Assembly: GCA_950106755.1 (NCBI GenBank)
Contig: OX467083.1
Span: 47,568,555-47,632,554, forward strand
Length of the DNA stretch: 64,000 nt
Direction of reading: 5' to 3'
Source of the DNA: Climacium dendroides
Taxonomy: Eukaryota; Streptophyta; Bryopsida; Hypnales; Climaciaceae
In this document: in pieces, positions 25,901-38,107 of the stretch
Layout of the letters: the number at the start of each line of letters is the position of its first letter
Numbering within the stretch: position 1 is the first letter of the stretch
Made by a program: the position numbers and the translations under genes
The notes under the pieces: model-generated
Told to the model about the DNA's origin: nothing
What the model saw: the letters and a program-made list of their open reading frames with translations, nothing else
The model's database searches: none

Positions 25901-27068
25901 GTGGAACCCGTTCGTTTGAATGGCTTTGTCCTGGGTAGCCTCTGCTGAACTATGTTTAGCCCTGCACATGCGGCCCATGGCAGCCGTGATCGCATCGCCG
26001 CCCAGCGGGGGCGGTGTGGCATTTGATGCCACCCGTGCGTGCGGGTGCGGGTTCTGACGAGAATACTGTGTGCGTGCAGATATCATTGCAGTCCAATTAT
26101 TTGCCAACGAGTATGGCCATCCGCAAGGTCTGATGCACAAGTTATTTGACAACTTTTACAGGGAAGAGGTACTTGAGCTTCTACTCGCCATCGTTGCATG
26201 GTCTCGTCGTTGTTAGCGGAGATCGTGTTTATCATTGCTCTCAGTGGGCGCATGTTGTTTTTATTTTTTTGAGTCTTTGCATGGCGGTGGAGTTCAGACG
26301 ATTTGTGTGCTCTTATCTGTTTTTTAAATGCGATTTTCGACCAAATTAGGTTTTGGGCGTAGGGTTCTAGAAGTTTTGAGATGCAGGTCTCATGATTTTG
26401 AGCTGTTGTCTGGAGTATCTGGAGTCTTTGGTCCGACCGGATGTCTTAGAGTTCGCTTATCTGGATGTGTCCGCGTGTGCCTGTGTGTTTTCCACGATGA
26501 GGGTGTTCCCTCTTATGATTTCAGCCTCTGCCTGCGTAGTGGTTTCGGGTTCGTTGTTTGTTGTTCTTCTCGTAACCCAATGCTCCTAGTTATATTTGAC
26601 TTTTTCAGGCTTTGATGTATGGACGGATCGTGTGGTGTGTTTGGTCAGGTAATCTCCGAGAGGGCGTACTTCACTTGGCAAGATGACGTTAACGACTCCA
26701 CACCAGGGAGAGACAAGGTGAATTCGCAGTGTCCTTGACTTTTGAGGGCTTGAGAGACGTATGAATGAGTTTGGTCCTGACCATTAAGGGGTTACCTTGG
26801 TTATTTCTGGGTACATCCACCGTTTGTGTGCAAGCTGTGATCCGTTATGGTGGAGGTCCTGAGGTGCGAAGACTAGTTGTTGTTGCTATTGGAGTGCGGG
26901 GGAGGGGAGAGGGTTCTCTGTGGGCTTGCCGTTTCTGCATTGGGAGGATGCGGGTGCTGAGAAACTTGGGTTTGGTGTTTGTGGATTGAGCAGGCCATCA
27001 GGGAGGTGGGCAAGTGGTTGTCGTGGTTAGCCGAGGCTCCGGAAGAAGTAGAGGATGAAGAAGATTGA
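13985..27068 (+). CDS. eIF4G: eIF4G with MIF4G, MA3 and C-terminal W2 domain (complete)
   Basis: Scaffold of the cytoplasmic cap-binding complex eIF4F, bridging eIF4E, eIF4A and eIF3. Exons: 13985-14217, 15302-15420, 15627-15839, 15954-16066, 16358-16414, 16533-16598, 17003-17212, 17591-19358, 19550-22627, 23032-23665, 23974-24168, 24316-24676, 24866-24943, 25177-25278, 25663-25759, 26080-26168, 26649-26717, 26994-27068. All introns are GT-AG and phases agree, giving 2,518 residues. The start MSHYQGKGDRSES resembles the plant eIF4G N-terminus, and exon 5 has the plant motif NSAPPNLDEQKREQ. A Gln/His tract covers about residues 349-408. The eIF4E site YTRDFLI (YxxxxL-phi) starts at 1450. MIF4G is about 1655-1880, MA3 about 2164-2349, and W2 about 2350-2518 with an acidic end. 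At 2,518 residues it is much longer than flowering-plant eIF4G. Exon joins are inferred without transcripts; exon 4 could start at 15960 in frame. Confidence 0.93.
24677..24865 (+). promoter_or_regulatory. Intron 12, a possible retained intron giving a W2-less eIF4G
   Basis: The donor reads CCG|gtggga and the next in-frame codon is TAA (24683-24685). Retention of this intron would end the protein two residues after the MA3 domain, giving the MIF4G-MA3 layout of flowering-plant eIF4G. Splicing joins MA3 to the W2 module in phase 0. Both outcomes are readable from the sequence; which is used cannot be told from it. Confidence 0.5.
24866..27068 (+). other. Six-exon W2 (eIF4G/eIF5 C-terminal HEAT) module of eIF4G
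   Basis: Exons 13-18 encode about 169 residues that follow MA3 in frame. Visible W2 hallmarks are ILDLVKWIE near the start, YAPLLKKCASGQGKA in the middle, then an IIAVQLFANE helix, LMHKLFDNFYREEVISERAYFTWQDD split over three exons (AA-box-1-like), and VGKWLSWLAEAPEE followed by an acidic tail (AA-box-2-like). Order and spacing match the animal eIF4G1 C-terminus, which ends in an aromatic-acidic FFKWL-type box. In animals this region binds MNK kinases; in eIF5 and eIF2B-epsilon the W2 domain contacts eIF2. Which role applies here is unknown. It lies outside the visible palindrome, so only the right copy shows it. Confidence 0.88.
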
Positions 27069-28300
27069 TTCATGTAACATCGATAGAGGTGGTGTCAACT
27101 CTTTCACTCTTCGCCTTTTAGAGGAGAGTGTCCTGGAAAATGGGCAAGCGGATTTGTGTACAGCAATGGAAGAGACTGAATGTCATAGGTTACAACTTAT
27201 CCAATTTTTCATTGATTACCTCTATAAGATTTGTGGGCGCCTAGTCCACTTGAGCCGATGTGTCTGCGAATCGGGGATGTTGGTACGCTATGTCTATCGT
27301 GGGCAATCACGTGTGTTGTTGGTGCATGTGTGCATGGATCTTCGGTTGGGGTAAGAATCGGATTGAATGCGACTCTCTGGAGAAGCTATCTCAGAATGTA
27401 GAGGTACGTCATGGTCCAAATCGGGATGCGTTGATGATTTGAACGATGAACAGCTGACCGCAGCAATGTCTTCCCCTGCGAGCAGCGCAGCCGTAGCCCA
27501 CTGATTTAGGAATGTGAGACTGGCAAATCAAGTTCTTACACGGAATGATGTCAAGACACCGTTATGCAGACGAGACTCGGGAGAGTTCCCTCTGAGCCCA
27601 TCTTCTGCCGCTCTCTTTCGTACACCAGCACGGTCACTGTCACGTGTATGCGGCACTGGTACTTACTGGATGCATTCAGAACATTTCGGAATACATTCTT
27701 GCACACTGTAGGGGACTTTGGTGATTATTAGTGCCGACGGTTCCTGTATCAGTTCCTTCCGTATGACGGGCCACTGCTCGGCGTACTTTGATTGTTGCCA
27801 AAGAAATTTGAGGCGTGCAACCCGTGTGAGTTATCCGTCAGTGGGAGTTGACGGACGCCTTGTGAACACCGGCGCCTTCTGGCAGGCCTATGAGTGAGAG
27901 TGAGGCATGGACTCTCATCCGTATCGTAAGGCCTTTGGAGGAGATGTACCTAAACTTTGCGTGATCATTCTAATTTACGTAGAAAGCCTGCCTTACGCAC
28001 AATATTTGTTTTCTTCAAGGATGTCGGTTTTTTGTAACGTAATGCAAATGAAGGCTTACTTTTTTCTTATTTGAGCTCACTATCTCAGCCTTCTGTTTGG
28101 GGCATGTGCCACATTTTGTTTTGGTAATTGATTTCCTTTTCCATGTGTCCTTGGGAGCCTTGAGAATCGTTGCAGAGCAGTGTCTATACTTCATGTGGCA
28201 TTCTAGCTCAAGGTCAGTTGCAATTGCAAACTTTCGAAGTGTTTTCCAGATGAGTCAACTCTGCAAGCTGAACCCCTAAATGGCGACGTTTGGACGTTTG
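27069..28300 (+). other. eIF4G 3' flank / probable 3' UTR
   Basis: Moderately GC-rich sequence downstream of the eIF4G stop (27066-27068) fading into AT-rich DNA near 28050. Frames within it show no recognisable protein. A poly(A) site might lie near 28040 (TTTTTTGTAACG) but I cannot place it. From 28300 to 28600 I see only AT-rich DNA. Confidence 0.4.
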
Positions 28301-28616
28301 TTAGAGAATCCTTGTGGATGTGGATGATAGAGAATCCTTTTAGCAGGATAGAAGTGCAACTATTCATCTTTAGAACTTTGTTTTATGTTGAATAGAGCTT
28401 TGTTTTATGTTAAAAAGTGAGGTTTTTTAGTAGTTTGACTTCCAAGGAGTGCTTTTGCTATTTGTTAAGCCAAAGGGGTGATTTTCAAGGTAATTTGTTT
28501 GTCCTTTTAACTCTTGAGTGCCTAGTCTATGAACGTGAGAAAGTAGAGTGCATGAACACGAGAAAGCATTCCAACCCAACAACTTGCTTGCAATCGAATT
28601 GGCACCACTATCGCGA

Positions 28617-29100
28617 CTTTGCCATCTATGGGATCTAATCGTATATAATGGTAGTTGAAAGAGCAATCAAACTCGTGCCACTACAACTTGCTTTGCCATC
28701 TATGGGATCTAATCGTATATAATGGTAGTTGAAAGAACAATCGAACTTGTACCACTACAACTTGCTTATAATCGAAGTGTCACTACAATTTGCTTGCAAT
28801 TGAAGTGGTGCCACTACCACGACTTTGCCATCTATGGGATCTAATCATATATAATGGTAGCGACTTTGCCGTCTATGGGATCTAATCGTATATAATGGTA
28901 GTTGAAAGAGCAACTTTGCCATCTATGGGATCTAATCATATATAATGGTAACGACTTTGCTGTCTATGGGATCTAATCGTATATAATGGTAGTTGAAAGA
29001 GCAGTTGAAAGTCAAGGGATCGTGCAAGGATTGATTGCAAGTCTTGTCTATGGGATCTAATCGTATATAATGGTAGTTGAAAGAGCAATTGAAAGTCAAG
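28617..29100. repeat. Minisatellite, seven copies of a TATGGGATCTAATC unit
   Basis: The core TCTATGGGATCTAATCGTAT followed by ATAATGGTAGTTGAAAGAGC recurs with cores at about 28627, 28701, 28833, 28874, 28924, 28964 and 29047. Spacing varies from about 40 to 130 bp because units are nested or truncated. Between some copies lies a second unit (ACTACAACTTGCTTG). Confidence 0.85.
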
Positions 29101-29660
29101 GGATCGTGCAAGGATTGATTGCAAGTCTTTTCATTGAATGAATGATTGAATGGTAGTTCAAAGTCAAGGGATCATGTAGGGATTGGTTATAAGTGTTTTC
29201 ATTGAATGAATGAGGAAATTATATGGGTCAAATGTTTGTTGACAGTGGATGTAGGACAATTTGGAGAGGTAGGATCCTATTGTTGGGGCGCTTAGGGATT
29301 AAGGATTAAGAAGTGGGGTTAAGGATTAAGAAGTAATTCCTAGATGAATCAACTTAAGTTCAAGAGATGCTAAGATGTAAGCAAGCACAACATCGGCCCT
29401 AAGAGCATTGAGAGCATGCATCCAGAACAAGAACCGTACATTGGTCCTATGAGCATTGAGAGCAAGCATTGAAAACAAGAATAATACATTAGTGCTAAGA
29501 GCATTGAGAGCAAGAACAATACATTGGTCCTAAGAGCATTGAGAATAAGAGCAATGCAATTGATAGGTTGTGTCCTAGGTAAGCAACAATATTAATTAAT
29601 TGATTAGCATGTGTCCTAGGTAAACAACAATATTAATTCATTGATTAGCCAAATCACATT
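29095..29660. repeat. Short tandem repeats around AAGAGCATTGAGAGCAAG
   Basis: GAGCATTGAGAGCA/GAGCATTGAGAATA recurs four times between 29402 and 29555, with linkers such as AACAATACATTGGTCCTA. It is followed by a doubled block containing GTGTCCTAGGTAA and CAACAATATTAATT (about 29572-29645). The start of the interval repeats TTGAAAGTCAAGGGATC. Confidence 0.75.
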
Positions 29661-31479
29661 GTAGTGTGTCAAATCCTAACCGCATTGTATAGTGTCAATG
29701 CAATCTTGGAATGTAATTGATTGTGTGGTCGATGTTGTACAACGCAATGCAATCCTTGAATGTAATTAACTTTGTTGCATAGTGTCAATACAATCAATGC
29801 AATTCTTGAATGCATTTGTCCGTGTTATGCAAACTGATTCATTTGCTTGTGTTACTAAGTGTTAATATGGTTGTTGAATGCAGTTGTAGATAAGATTTCT
29901 TGTGGATGTGGTTGTAGATAGGATTCAAACAAATAGACTAACAACGTTGAACAAAAGAATCACACAATATAAAAAAAAGGGTGGATTCAAGGTTATGATA
30001 CAATTACTCTGTATTATACTATCCAAATCTATTGAAACTATCCTTATAAGGTACAAATTAGTGATTCAAAAAGAGTGGATGGAAAATTGTTTTTTCAATA
30101 GGTGTAGTACATTGCCTATGCATATAGCTTGTGCATTAGACCTTAAGAATGTGTATAGTTCATCCACTAGAAAGTTTGCTTCTATAGTAGGGATAATTTT
30201 AAGATTTTATTTCCATTTATACAAATTCTATATTCTAAATTGGTGAATTGATATTGTTCTTGCATGGGGTTAATATCACTTTAGTATGATGATTAGCTAG
30301 TTTACAATATTAGCACGCAATTTGTCAATGAACTCAAGGTCATGAATATATCATGTCTCGTAAGTAGGCAATTCAAATGATCTACGTGTTACAATATCTA
30401 CACTTCAAGTGGATCCACATAATTTACTTATTGCTATTCTTGAAAATAAGAAATGAGCTCTAGAATTAATTTGATGAGCAATTACATTCATGTATGGCAC
30501 AAATACTTTTGTTAGTAATCTAATAATCCATATTATCCTTCACAAATCCATTATTATTATTATTATTATTAATAAACTTCTTATATGGTCATTCTATGAA
30601 GCCTTATTCGTTAAAATGAAACAAGTTGGAGTCTCATTTAGTTCCGTTCTATATTTAGAATGAAATTAGTATTCATTCAATTGAAGCATTTCAAACTTTA
30701 AAATGGCAAAATACTATTTTATATATTTTGTTAATACTAAAAAAAATAGAAACAAAACACAATTAACTTTTTGATTTTATTATTTCATTATAATAATATA
30801 ATCATAGAAATAAAATAGACCAAGAAGTTGTAGAGTAAGACATTTCATTAAAATGAGACTTGCTCGTGTCAAAATACTAATCTCCAGACTTGTGATACCA
30901 AACTTTGACTTGTAATGCATTGAAATAAATTTTTTTTAAAAGAAATACAAAATGCATTACATAGAAATGCAATAAGAATGAAAAGAGATACTAGTAATAA
31001 AATCATCATTGTTAAATAGGCACAATATCATAATAGAAATGACACTACATACTCTTATAAACATCTCAAAACATCTAAATGCAAAAATGCATTCTACTTG
31101 AATCTCAAAAACAATAGCTTACCAACATAATTACGAACTATTGCTCGACTTCTACTGAGGATGAATTGTTGTTGGACTGAGACATAAAGGTTTCCACTTG
31201 TGATTTGATGATGGCGATCTATGGTTTGGTCTTGAAATAACTTGAGGTTGATCTTTTGTCCCCTTTTGTCTACGTGGCTTCTAAGCCGTCATGATACAAT
31301 CCGTACTCAACAATGTTTGGGATATTACCCAATCCTTGTGTCCCACATTCCTACTTTGGTGTCCCATCCAAGGTATGTATCTATATTGATGTGATGGCTT
31401 GAAGGAGGTGTCCAATATTGGATTTGGATCAAATGAACATGTCCTAAATTTGGATTTGTAAGCACCCTAGAAATTAGAA
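29661..31479. other. AT-rich intergenic DNA without a recognisable gene
   Basis: The interval contains recurrent AATGCAATCTTGAATG-type blocks at 29690-29830 and a short (ATT)n run near 30552. The 114-codon frame at 29902-30246 (plus) has low-complexity AT-driven composition and no family features, so I do not call it a gene. Confidence 0.6.
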
Positions 31480-31735
31480 CTATTTCAGGTCATTGCCAAT
31501 GGGATGCACCACAACAAAATAACCAACATATACATCACGACCAATACGAAATGCAAGATATGGATGATTTGCATCTAAGCCAGACGATTGGTGCATCATC
31601 TGCAAATTCTTCATGCAATGTGCCATTGTCTTGCCTTCGGTCTTCCTCCGCATTGGAATCCTAGAAGCCAGCCATAATCCATCTTGTAATGTCTCACACA
31701 CTAGAAGCGGGGCATCAAGAGTGGTTCTCGCCCCT
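31480..31735 (-). pseudogene. Unrecognised protein-like fragment
   Basis: A frame of about 85 codons, open from near 31735 down to the stop at 31480. Its composition is protein-like (for example LQDGLWLASRIP, SGLDANHPYLAFRIGRD, VGYFVVVHPIGND), unlike the AT-driven frames around it. No clear start, domain or splice partner is visible. It ends 0.3 kb from a CACTA element, so it may be a captured or decayed gene or transposon piece. Confidence 0.25.
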
Positions 31736-32008
31736 TTCTAATAATTGTTTATGAGGTCATTCTACTTCTTCAACTCTCTCTTGATTGGTTTTGTTGTAGG
31801 CCATTTTGCTCTAGTGTGCAATGAAAACATTCAAGTCTTTTTTGATCTCACCAAACGAATGCATCCATTGTGGAGCCATTTTAGGCTAGCACTAGAATCT
31901 TGTCAACTCTACAAAATATTAGAAGAATATGAGGGATTTTGCAACTATGAAGAACAATTGTTTTCAAGTTATAATGGACATTAACGTCTGGTGAGAATCT
32001 AAAGCCCC

Positions 32009-34098
32009 CACTACTATAAAATGCATGTTTTATGACTGCAAGATATGACTACAAGGAATCAAAAAATTTCAAAATATGACTTATGCCAAAATTGCTATAC
32101 ATGATTCAGAACATGATTAGGTCTAGTCATTACTGACGAGTTGTATTAGACATCAATCATATTAGCAATTATATACATTGGGAGTATAATTAGCCATAAT
32201 TAGCCATTTTTTGCCAACATGACGTATGTGTTGACTATTCTTTGGGGTTTGATTTTCTCATGAGCTACCCATGAAGAAGGGAATAAAACTCCATGTAGTC
32301 ATATTTTTTTTGATGTAGAATATTATTACAATGAATCATATTTTTTGTTGATATAAAATATGACTGTAGTAAGTCATGTTTTGGATGATATGGCATATGA
32401 CTTTGTACAATTATATTTTTGGTTGATGTAGAATATCATATTTTCTACTAATGTGGAAAATGACTTTATCAAGTTTTATTTTTAATTGATGTGGAATATG
32501 ACTCTCGTGAATTATATTTTTTCATGATGTGAAATATGACTTTTATGAGTCATATTTATGGTTGATGTGGTAGTCCACGTGGATGTGATTGATAATTTAT
32601 AACTAATTGCAATCATGTTTTTAAAAGCGCAAAGTCACCTTTTGGCGTGCATAACTATGAACATTAATGACTAGCTAGTTATATTTTTTTCAATATATAA
32701 TATAAAATATAACTTAAACAAGTGATTCTCTTAATGGTTGAAAGTCACATGTGTGCGGTTTGTAATTAGGGTAATTAAGGTTCAAAATAGCTTCAATTAT
32801 AAACTACAATTACGTTTCCATGCATTTTAAATGAATATGACACATTGCAATTATACATCAAGATAATTGAATAGTTGGATAAAAGACTTTATGTGGTTAA
32901 AAACAAATACATATGATTTAAGAGATATACAAGAGGCAATCATAGAAGAAAAAAATGTGACTTTCATTAATGACATTTATTAGTCACCAATACAAAATAT
33001 ATATATTACAATGAATCATCTAAACAAGGCAATAAGGTGTATTTTCCGTACAATAATGTGAAGATGGTTCTATCAGGCTATAAGTAGCCTCCAACAACTT
33101 TGTTTTAACTTTTCATGTCTGCATATACAATTAAAGAAATGGGAGGTTAATTTTTAGTGAATGAACAATAAAGCTCAACCTTCAAAAGCTTACAACACAA
33201 AATGTGTAGCACAAGTTTAAAGTAGAAAGAATAATAATGGTAATGAAATGAAAAAGAAGGTAAAAGTGGTAGGTGTTAAGAGATAACAACAAGCAAGAGT
33301 TAAAATGCAATAAGAAACTACAAGTAAGAAACAATAAAAAACGAAAATTAAAATGCAACAAGAAAACAGGAATTAAAGAATTAAAATGCAAGAAAAAGAA
33401 AGAATTTTGATGCAAGAAGAAGAAACAAAAAGCATGAACTAAAGAGCATGAAAAAGAATTAAAGAATGAACAAAAGAGCAATAAAAAATAACAAAAAGTA
33501 ACAACTAAGAAACAAAATAAAAAATCAACAAGAAGTAAAAGGTAAGAAACAACACAAGGTAAGGAAACAAAAGTGGCAGTTAGGGTTTCAAAACCTTAAA
33601 GAAGTGGCGGCTAGGGTTTTTAAATCCTAGAAAAGTAGTGGTTAGGATTTTAACAACCTAAAAAGTAGTGATTTGGTTTCAAAATTCCAAAAGTAGATGT
33701 TTAGGTTTTCAAAATCCTAAACAATGGTTTGACCATTCTTTCTTGGATTATCCATATTTTTTGAAGACTCCCCCTCAAAATATGACTAAAAATATAATAT
33801 GAACAAAAATATGATTGAGCCTTTTTTCAATAATTTTTATGCCCAAATTTAATTTGGACTACCCAGAACAAAAAAATGTAATCACTATGGAGATATGATT
33901 GCAAAATATGACTCAAATAACTATGACTATGAAATATGACTCCAAGTCTCCAAATATGTTCCCTATGGAGTATTTGGCATTGCTAACAGACGTATATTAT
34001 ACATTCATGAAGTACAAGTTCATAATATGATTACAACTAGTCGCTAGTCATCCTCAGTCATATTTTCATAGTCATAAAATACCCATTTTCTAGTAGTG
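32009..34098. mobile_element. Decayed CACTA (En/Spm) element, 2,090 bp
   Basis: The left end is CACTACTATAAAATG and the reverse complement of the right end is CACTACTAGAAAATG. Both continue with TTTTATGACT and AATATGACT-type subterminal motifs. The possible 3-bp target duplication (CCC/CCA) is imperfect. The left half (about 32290-32580) is an eroded series of ATATGACT...AGTCATATTT units. The interior holds an A-rich (antisense T-rich) tract and repeated AGGGTTT blocks (33575-33720). The same parts occur in the 53531-55617 element in the opposite orientation, so both belong to one family. No transposase is left. Confidence 0.85.
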
Positions 34099-35810
34099 CC
34101 ACAATCACAATGGACAAGTCACATGTAGAATTGTAGTTTTAGGTTGCAATAATCTATTTGGATCTTTGGCAGTGATATTTTTGGACCTGGTTGCTTGTAT
34201 GGTATTTGCTACCATGTAAAGTTGGTCATTCCATCAATAAATTGTGTGACATGTGGGCAACTCATTTGTGGCTTATCTTTAGGTTCATTGCAACTTGCTA
34301 ATGACTTCATTGCAATTCATTCCAATCTTATTATGACTCATTTGTGACTTCATTGCAACTTGTGTGTGACTCATTTGCAACATGTCTTTCACTTTTAGAT
34401 TTGTAGATATTGAAATTCTAATATCAATAGTTTGTAGATTTTGAAATTTCAGATTTAAATTATTTTTTAGATTTTGAAATTTTAAGTATTGATATTTATT
34501 AGATTTCATTGGTTTAGGAAGCTTTACAATTTTATATGTTTTACAATTTCTTGGATTTCACATATTTTTAGATTTTTCTTGTAGGTAGAAATCTACAAAT
34601 TGTAGGAACCTATAAATTGTAGAAATCTTAGAAATCTATTAATAGAATTCATTACATTAGACTACAACAACTTACAAGTCTTATTTATCCAACCTAATAG
34701 TAGTGTTGGCAGTTGATGTGGCTCAATTGATACCTCGGAGGGGTCACTTAGAGTGTCCATTAAAAACTATGTGCGAACAAAACTTTGGACCCCTTATATA
34801 CTTTTTTTAAATAAAGTTAAATGAAAAAAATATGAATAGATTTTTCTACTTTGAAAGTTTATGTTTTGAATTATTGATATTTTATTTTTAAATATTTATT
34901 AGTTACAAATTTTTGAAGTAGAAAGATACACTGTAGAATTGAAAAATAACTTCCACACCCCTATATTATATAAGAAAAAATTGTCTAAAAAATGAAAAAG
35001 TAATTCCGAAAACTAATTTTCTATTGAAAGCTCATTCTGAGTTGAATATTGATGCAATGGTTATCTAAATGTGTTCTCTAAAAATATTTGAGTTAAAAAA
35101 AATCATGCCATTTTCATACATGTTTATGCTCTTATAGAAATCATTCCATATTTTATTTGACTTTGGAAATTTGGGAGTAGAATTCTATAGTCATTAGCCA
35201 ACAATGATCAGACTTTGAAGTTAAAATTATCGTTTATTAGAAACCACTTGTTTGTACGTGGTTTGTTGTAGTAGAACTAAGTAAACCCCTAAGATTGATA
35301 CAAGACAATTGGAAAATGACTCTAGAAAGGACTACAAAATGACTAAGATACAACTAGAAAACGACTAGCTAACAATAGAAAATCAAAGAAGAAACAACTT
35401 AGAAACAACTAAGAAGCATATAGAAAATGAGTATGAATAAATATAAAAGAAAATTGTTGTCATTTTGTAGTTGTACTTGTATTGTAGTCATTTCCTAGTT
35501 GTTTTTTGGTATTTTAGATAGACACAATGGATTCCATAGACTTGTTTACATCAACAATTGTGTTGCATATTGGATGGAGAATAATTCACATTCATTTTTA
35601 ATTTTTATTATATTACAACTTTTGTAATCCTACACTTCATTCGACAATTGCTTTGTGACTAAATCAATGTATATACTATATTTTACAACTACCTTTGCAA
35701 CTAAATAATTGTATTAATGATGTAAAATATTGGTACAAGAATTTGGTGCAAATAAAGGGGGCTATAGTCACAGAATAGTTCTTTGGGACACTTCAATGTC
35801 ACATTTTAGC
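34099..35810. other. AT-rich intergenic DNA
   Basis: Contains short repeated phrases (TCATTGCAACTTG and GACTCATTTG at 34280-34390; TTAGATTTTGAAATTT at 34430-34500) and a series of ACTAGAAAACGACTAG-like blocks at 35320-35420. No gene is seen. Confidence 0.6.
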
Positions 35811-36017
35811 TAGTTGTGGCATACTTGTTTTTTTGTAGTAAGATGTATCTTTTGTAGCATACAAAGTGCTTCTTATATTGATCTCCTATAGACTTGCATG
35901 TGCATTGCCCTACTAGTTGTGGCATACTTGTTTTTTTTGTAGTAAAATGTGTCTTTTGTAGCGTACAAAGTGCTTCTTATATTGATCTCCTACAGACTTG
36001 CATGTACATTGCTCTAC
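35811..36017. repeat. Tandem duplication of a 103-bp unit
   Basis: 35811-35913 and 35914-36017 begin TAGTTGTGGCATACTTG and share TTTTGTAGC, TACAAAGTGCTTCTTATATT and GACTTGCATGT, with few differences. From 36018 to 37250 I see AT-rich DNA without a recognisable gene. Confidence 0.85.
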
Positions 36018-37249
36018 TAAAATTATTTGAATTAAAAGCTTTTAGCTCGTTATGTAAAGTCTCTGAATTTTTCAACTAAAAACAATTGAAAACTCTAGTC
36101 CTCTGGCAACAATCAAAGCACATTACTAAACAATCTATCATGTAGGTATAATTTACTCATGGCTACCATGAATTGCTTGTAAATTCTACAAACTAAATGT
36201 TATTGCACCAATCAAAGTGCATTCAACGATGATGTCTTGCCATTCTATAATGTAATGCCCTACATAAGGCACTTGAACTAAAGTGCTCTACTTATGAGCA
36301 AGTGTCTCAAATTTTTTTGTCTTGAAGGACCTTGATGTCCTATTCTTCTATCATCAATATCAAAGAGTGAAAAAACTATTTATCATGTAGATAAAGTGTA
36401 GGCCTGGCCACCAAATACGATCTATGAGTTCTAAAAAAGAAATGTCATTGTAGCAAATAAAGTGCTTTCAACCAAACCCCTTTCCTTGGAACTATTTTGC
36501 AGATTTGACACCAAAGACGTCTCTCTTTAAACCTTAAAGCTAGAGGCATAAGTTTTTAACCCTTAAACATTGAAGCACACATTGTCATCCATTTACATCC
36601 AATGGATGACAAAGGATCTCTATATAGGAGAGAAGTGCAACTATTCATACATGGAATTTTGCAAGAAAAAAGGATGTCATCTACAATAGTTTATCTTGCA
36701 ATGAATGCTTTTTACAATTTTTTAAGCCAATGCTTCACAAGGTCATAAAGACTGATGATTTCCAAAGTCACCCCGTCGTCCTTTGAGGGTTAAATAAGAG
36801 AAGCCAGAACTTTGAGGCCTAAAATTTTAAGTTCCTTCTGTAAGGATTTTTCATATATTAAAAAATAGTCCCATACTAGTTGAACCGACCTGCCTGAAAA
36901 CTCAAATTTGCAGGATTGGAGGATTGATCATTTGAGAGGCCAATCAGTTCAGTTTTCAGGTTTTCAGCAATGCCACTTCTTAAGCCGAGAATGTTTTTTC
37001 TGGCAGTCTCCAATCAAGTTAATGCGTGGACCACCTTGTCACTAACTTTTCTCATTGCATTCTCGGCCAGAGCATCACTATGGAACTCTGAATTACATTA
37101 AAAGCCGTGCAGCCACATCTTAAACTTTTGTACCTTTTTCCTTGGTTGCAAGATCTAACTTAGTGCCAGTCATGCAGAGCTCTTTCTGATCAAACTTATG
37201 CCTTAATGCACGACTGTGCGCCTGAAAGTGCCAGAGTGGAATTACAATA

Positions 37250-38107
37250 GATTTATCATCCCATTCGTGTCAGAGAAAAAGCCAAAAACGATAATTCTAG
37301 AATGAATGTCCTGTCCAAGTTCATCAGCAACCTCCGAACCCACGTCAAGGTGGTGACCCCGAGACATCTAACCGTCCTTGCACACCGTCGGGCTATGATA
37401 CTTAAATACCAGCTGATCCAGGTTTGCTGCCAGAAACTCCGAATATGCACTATTGATGATAAAAATGACTACCGTCTCAATCGAGATAGGATTATTCCAA
37501 TTGCAAAACTCGAACGAGAAACCCACCCAGGTTTGATAGTCCTTTGGATGAACTACTGCACGCAGACAGCACGAAAGGTGACATTCGCAAGTTCTACCAT
37601 CGCAGGTTCGTTTCCTTCCCATGATACTGCAATGAGAGAAATTGAATGTCAGTTGGTCAGAAAACTCCATCTAGTGTGATTCGAAATACTTTGCATCTCT
37701 CCTCCAGAGAGGTTAAACCAGTAGTTTCGATCGGTCATAGTCGAATCATTCATAACATACAACACTCAGCAGGGCAACGAAATATTCAGGTTTTTCCTAC
37801 ATTCGATAGCTCTTGAATGAACTACGTGGCTAAATCCGAAAAACATTTAGAATGAGTCTGGCATCTCCATAAGGCTAACTGATGCATGCAGATCAATCTG
37901 TGACACAAGCGTTAGCAGCAGTACGATTTGTACGTAGGGAAAGCAGGACCTCCAATAAAATAATGGTATAATATATTAGAGCATTCTACAGAAGTTATTA
38001 TTAAAAAAATAAGGAAAGAAACAAAGCTTCTTAACGCTGATTATGGTTTAGGAGGTTCTGATTTTATCACTAACCCGAGGGTGCTTCTTTCAGCCCACCA
38101 GATTTAG
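37250..38107 (-). other. 3' flank of the U-box gene, no assignable gene
   Basis: GC content is higher at 37250-37700 than in the AT-rich DNA around it. Both strands have open frames of 100-125 codons (37302-37679 plus, 37368-37670 minus), but neither has recognisable domains. 37700-38107 directly follows the U-box gene stop and probably holds its 3' UTR. The 37.3-37.7 kb block could be a distal UTR, a non-coding RNA or a gene relic. Confidence 0.35.

Noticed and set aside
37302..37679. 125-codon frame on plus and 100-codon frame on minus
   Set aside because: Neither shows a domain or splice context, and both occupy the same DNA; more likely UTR or relic sequence.
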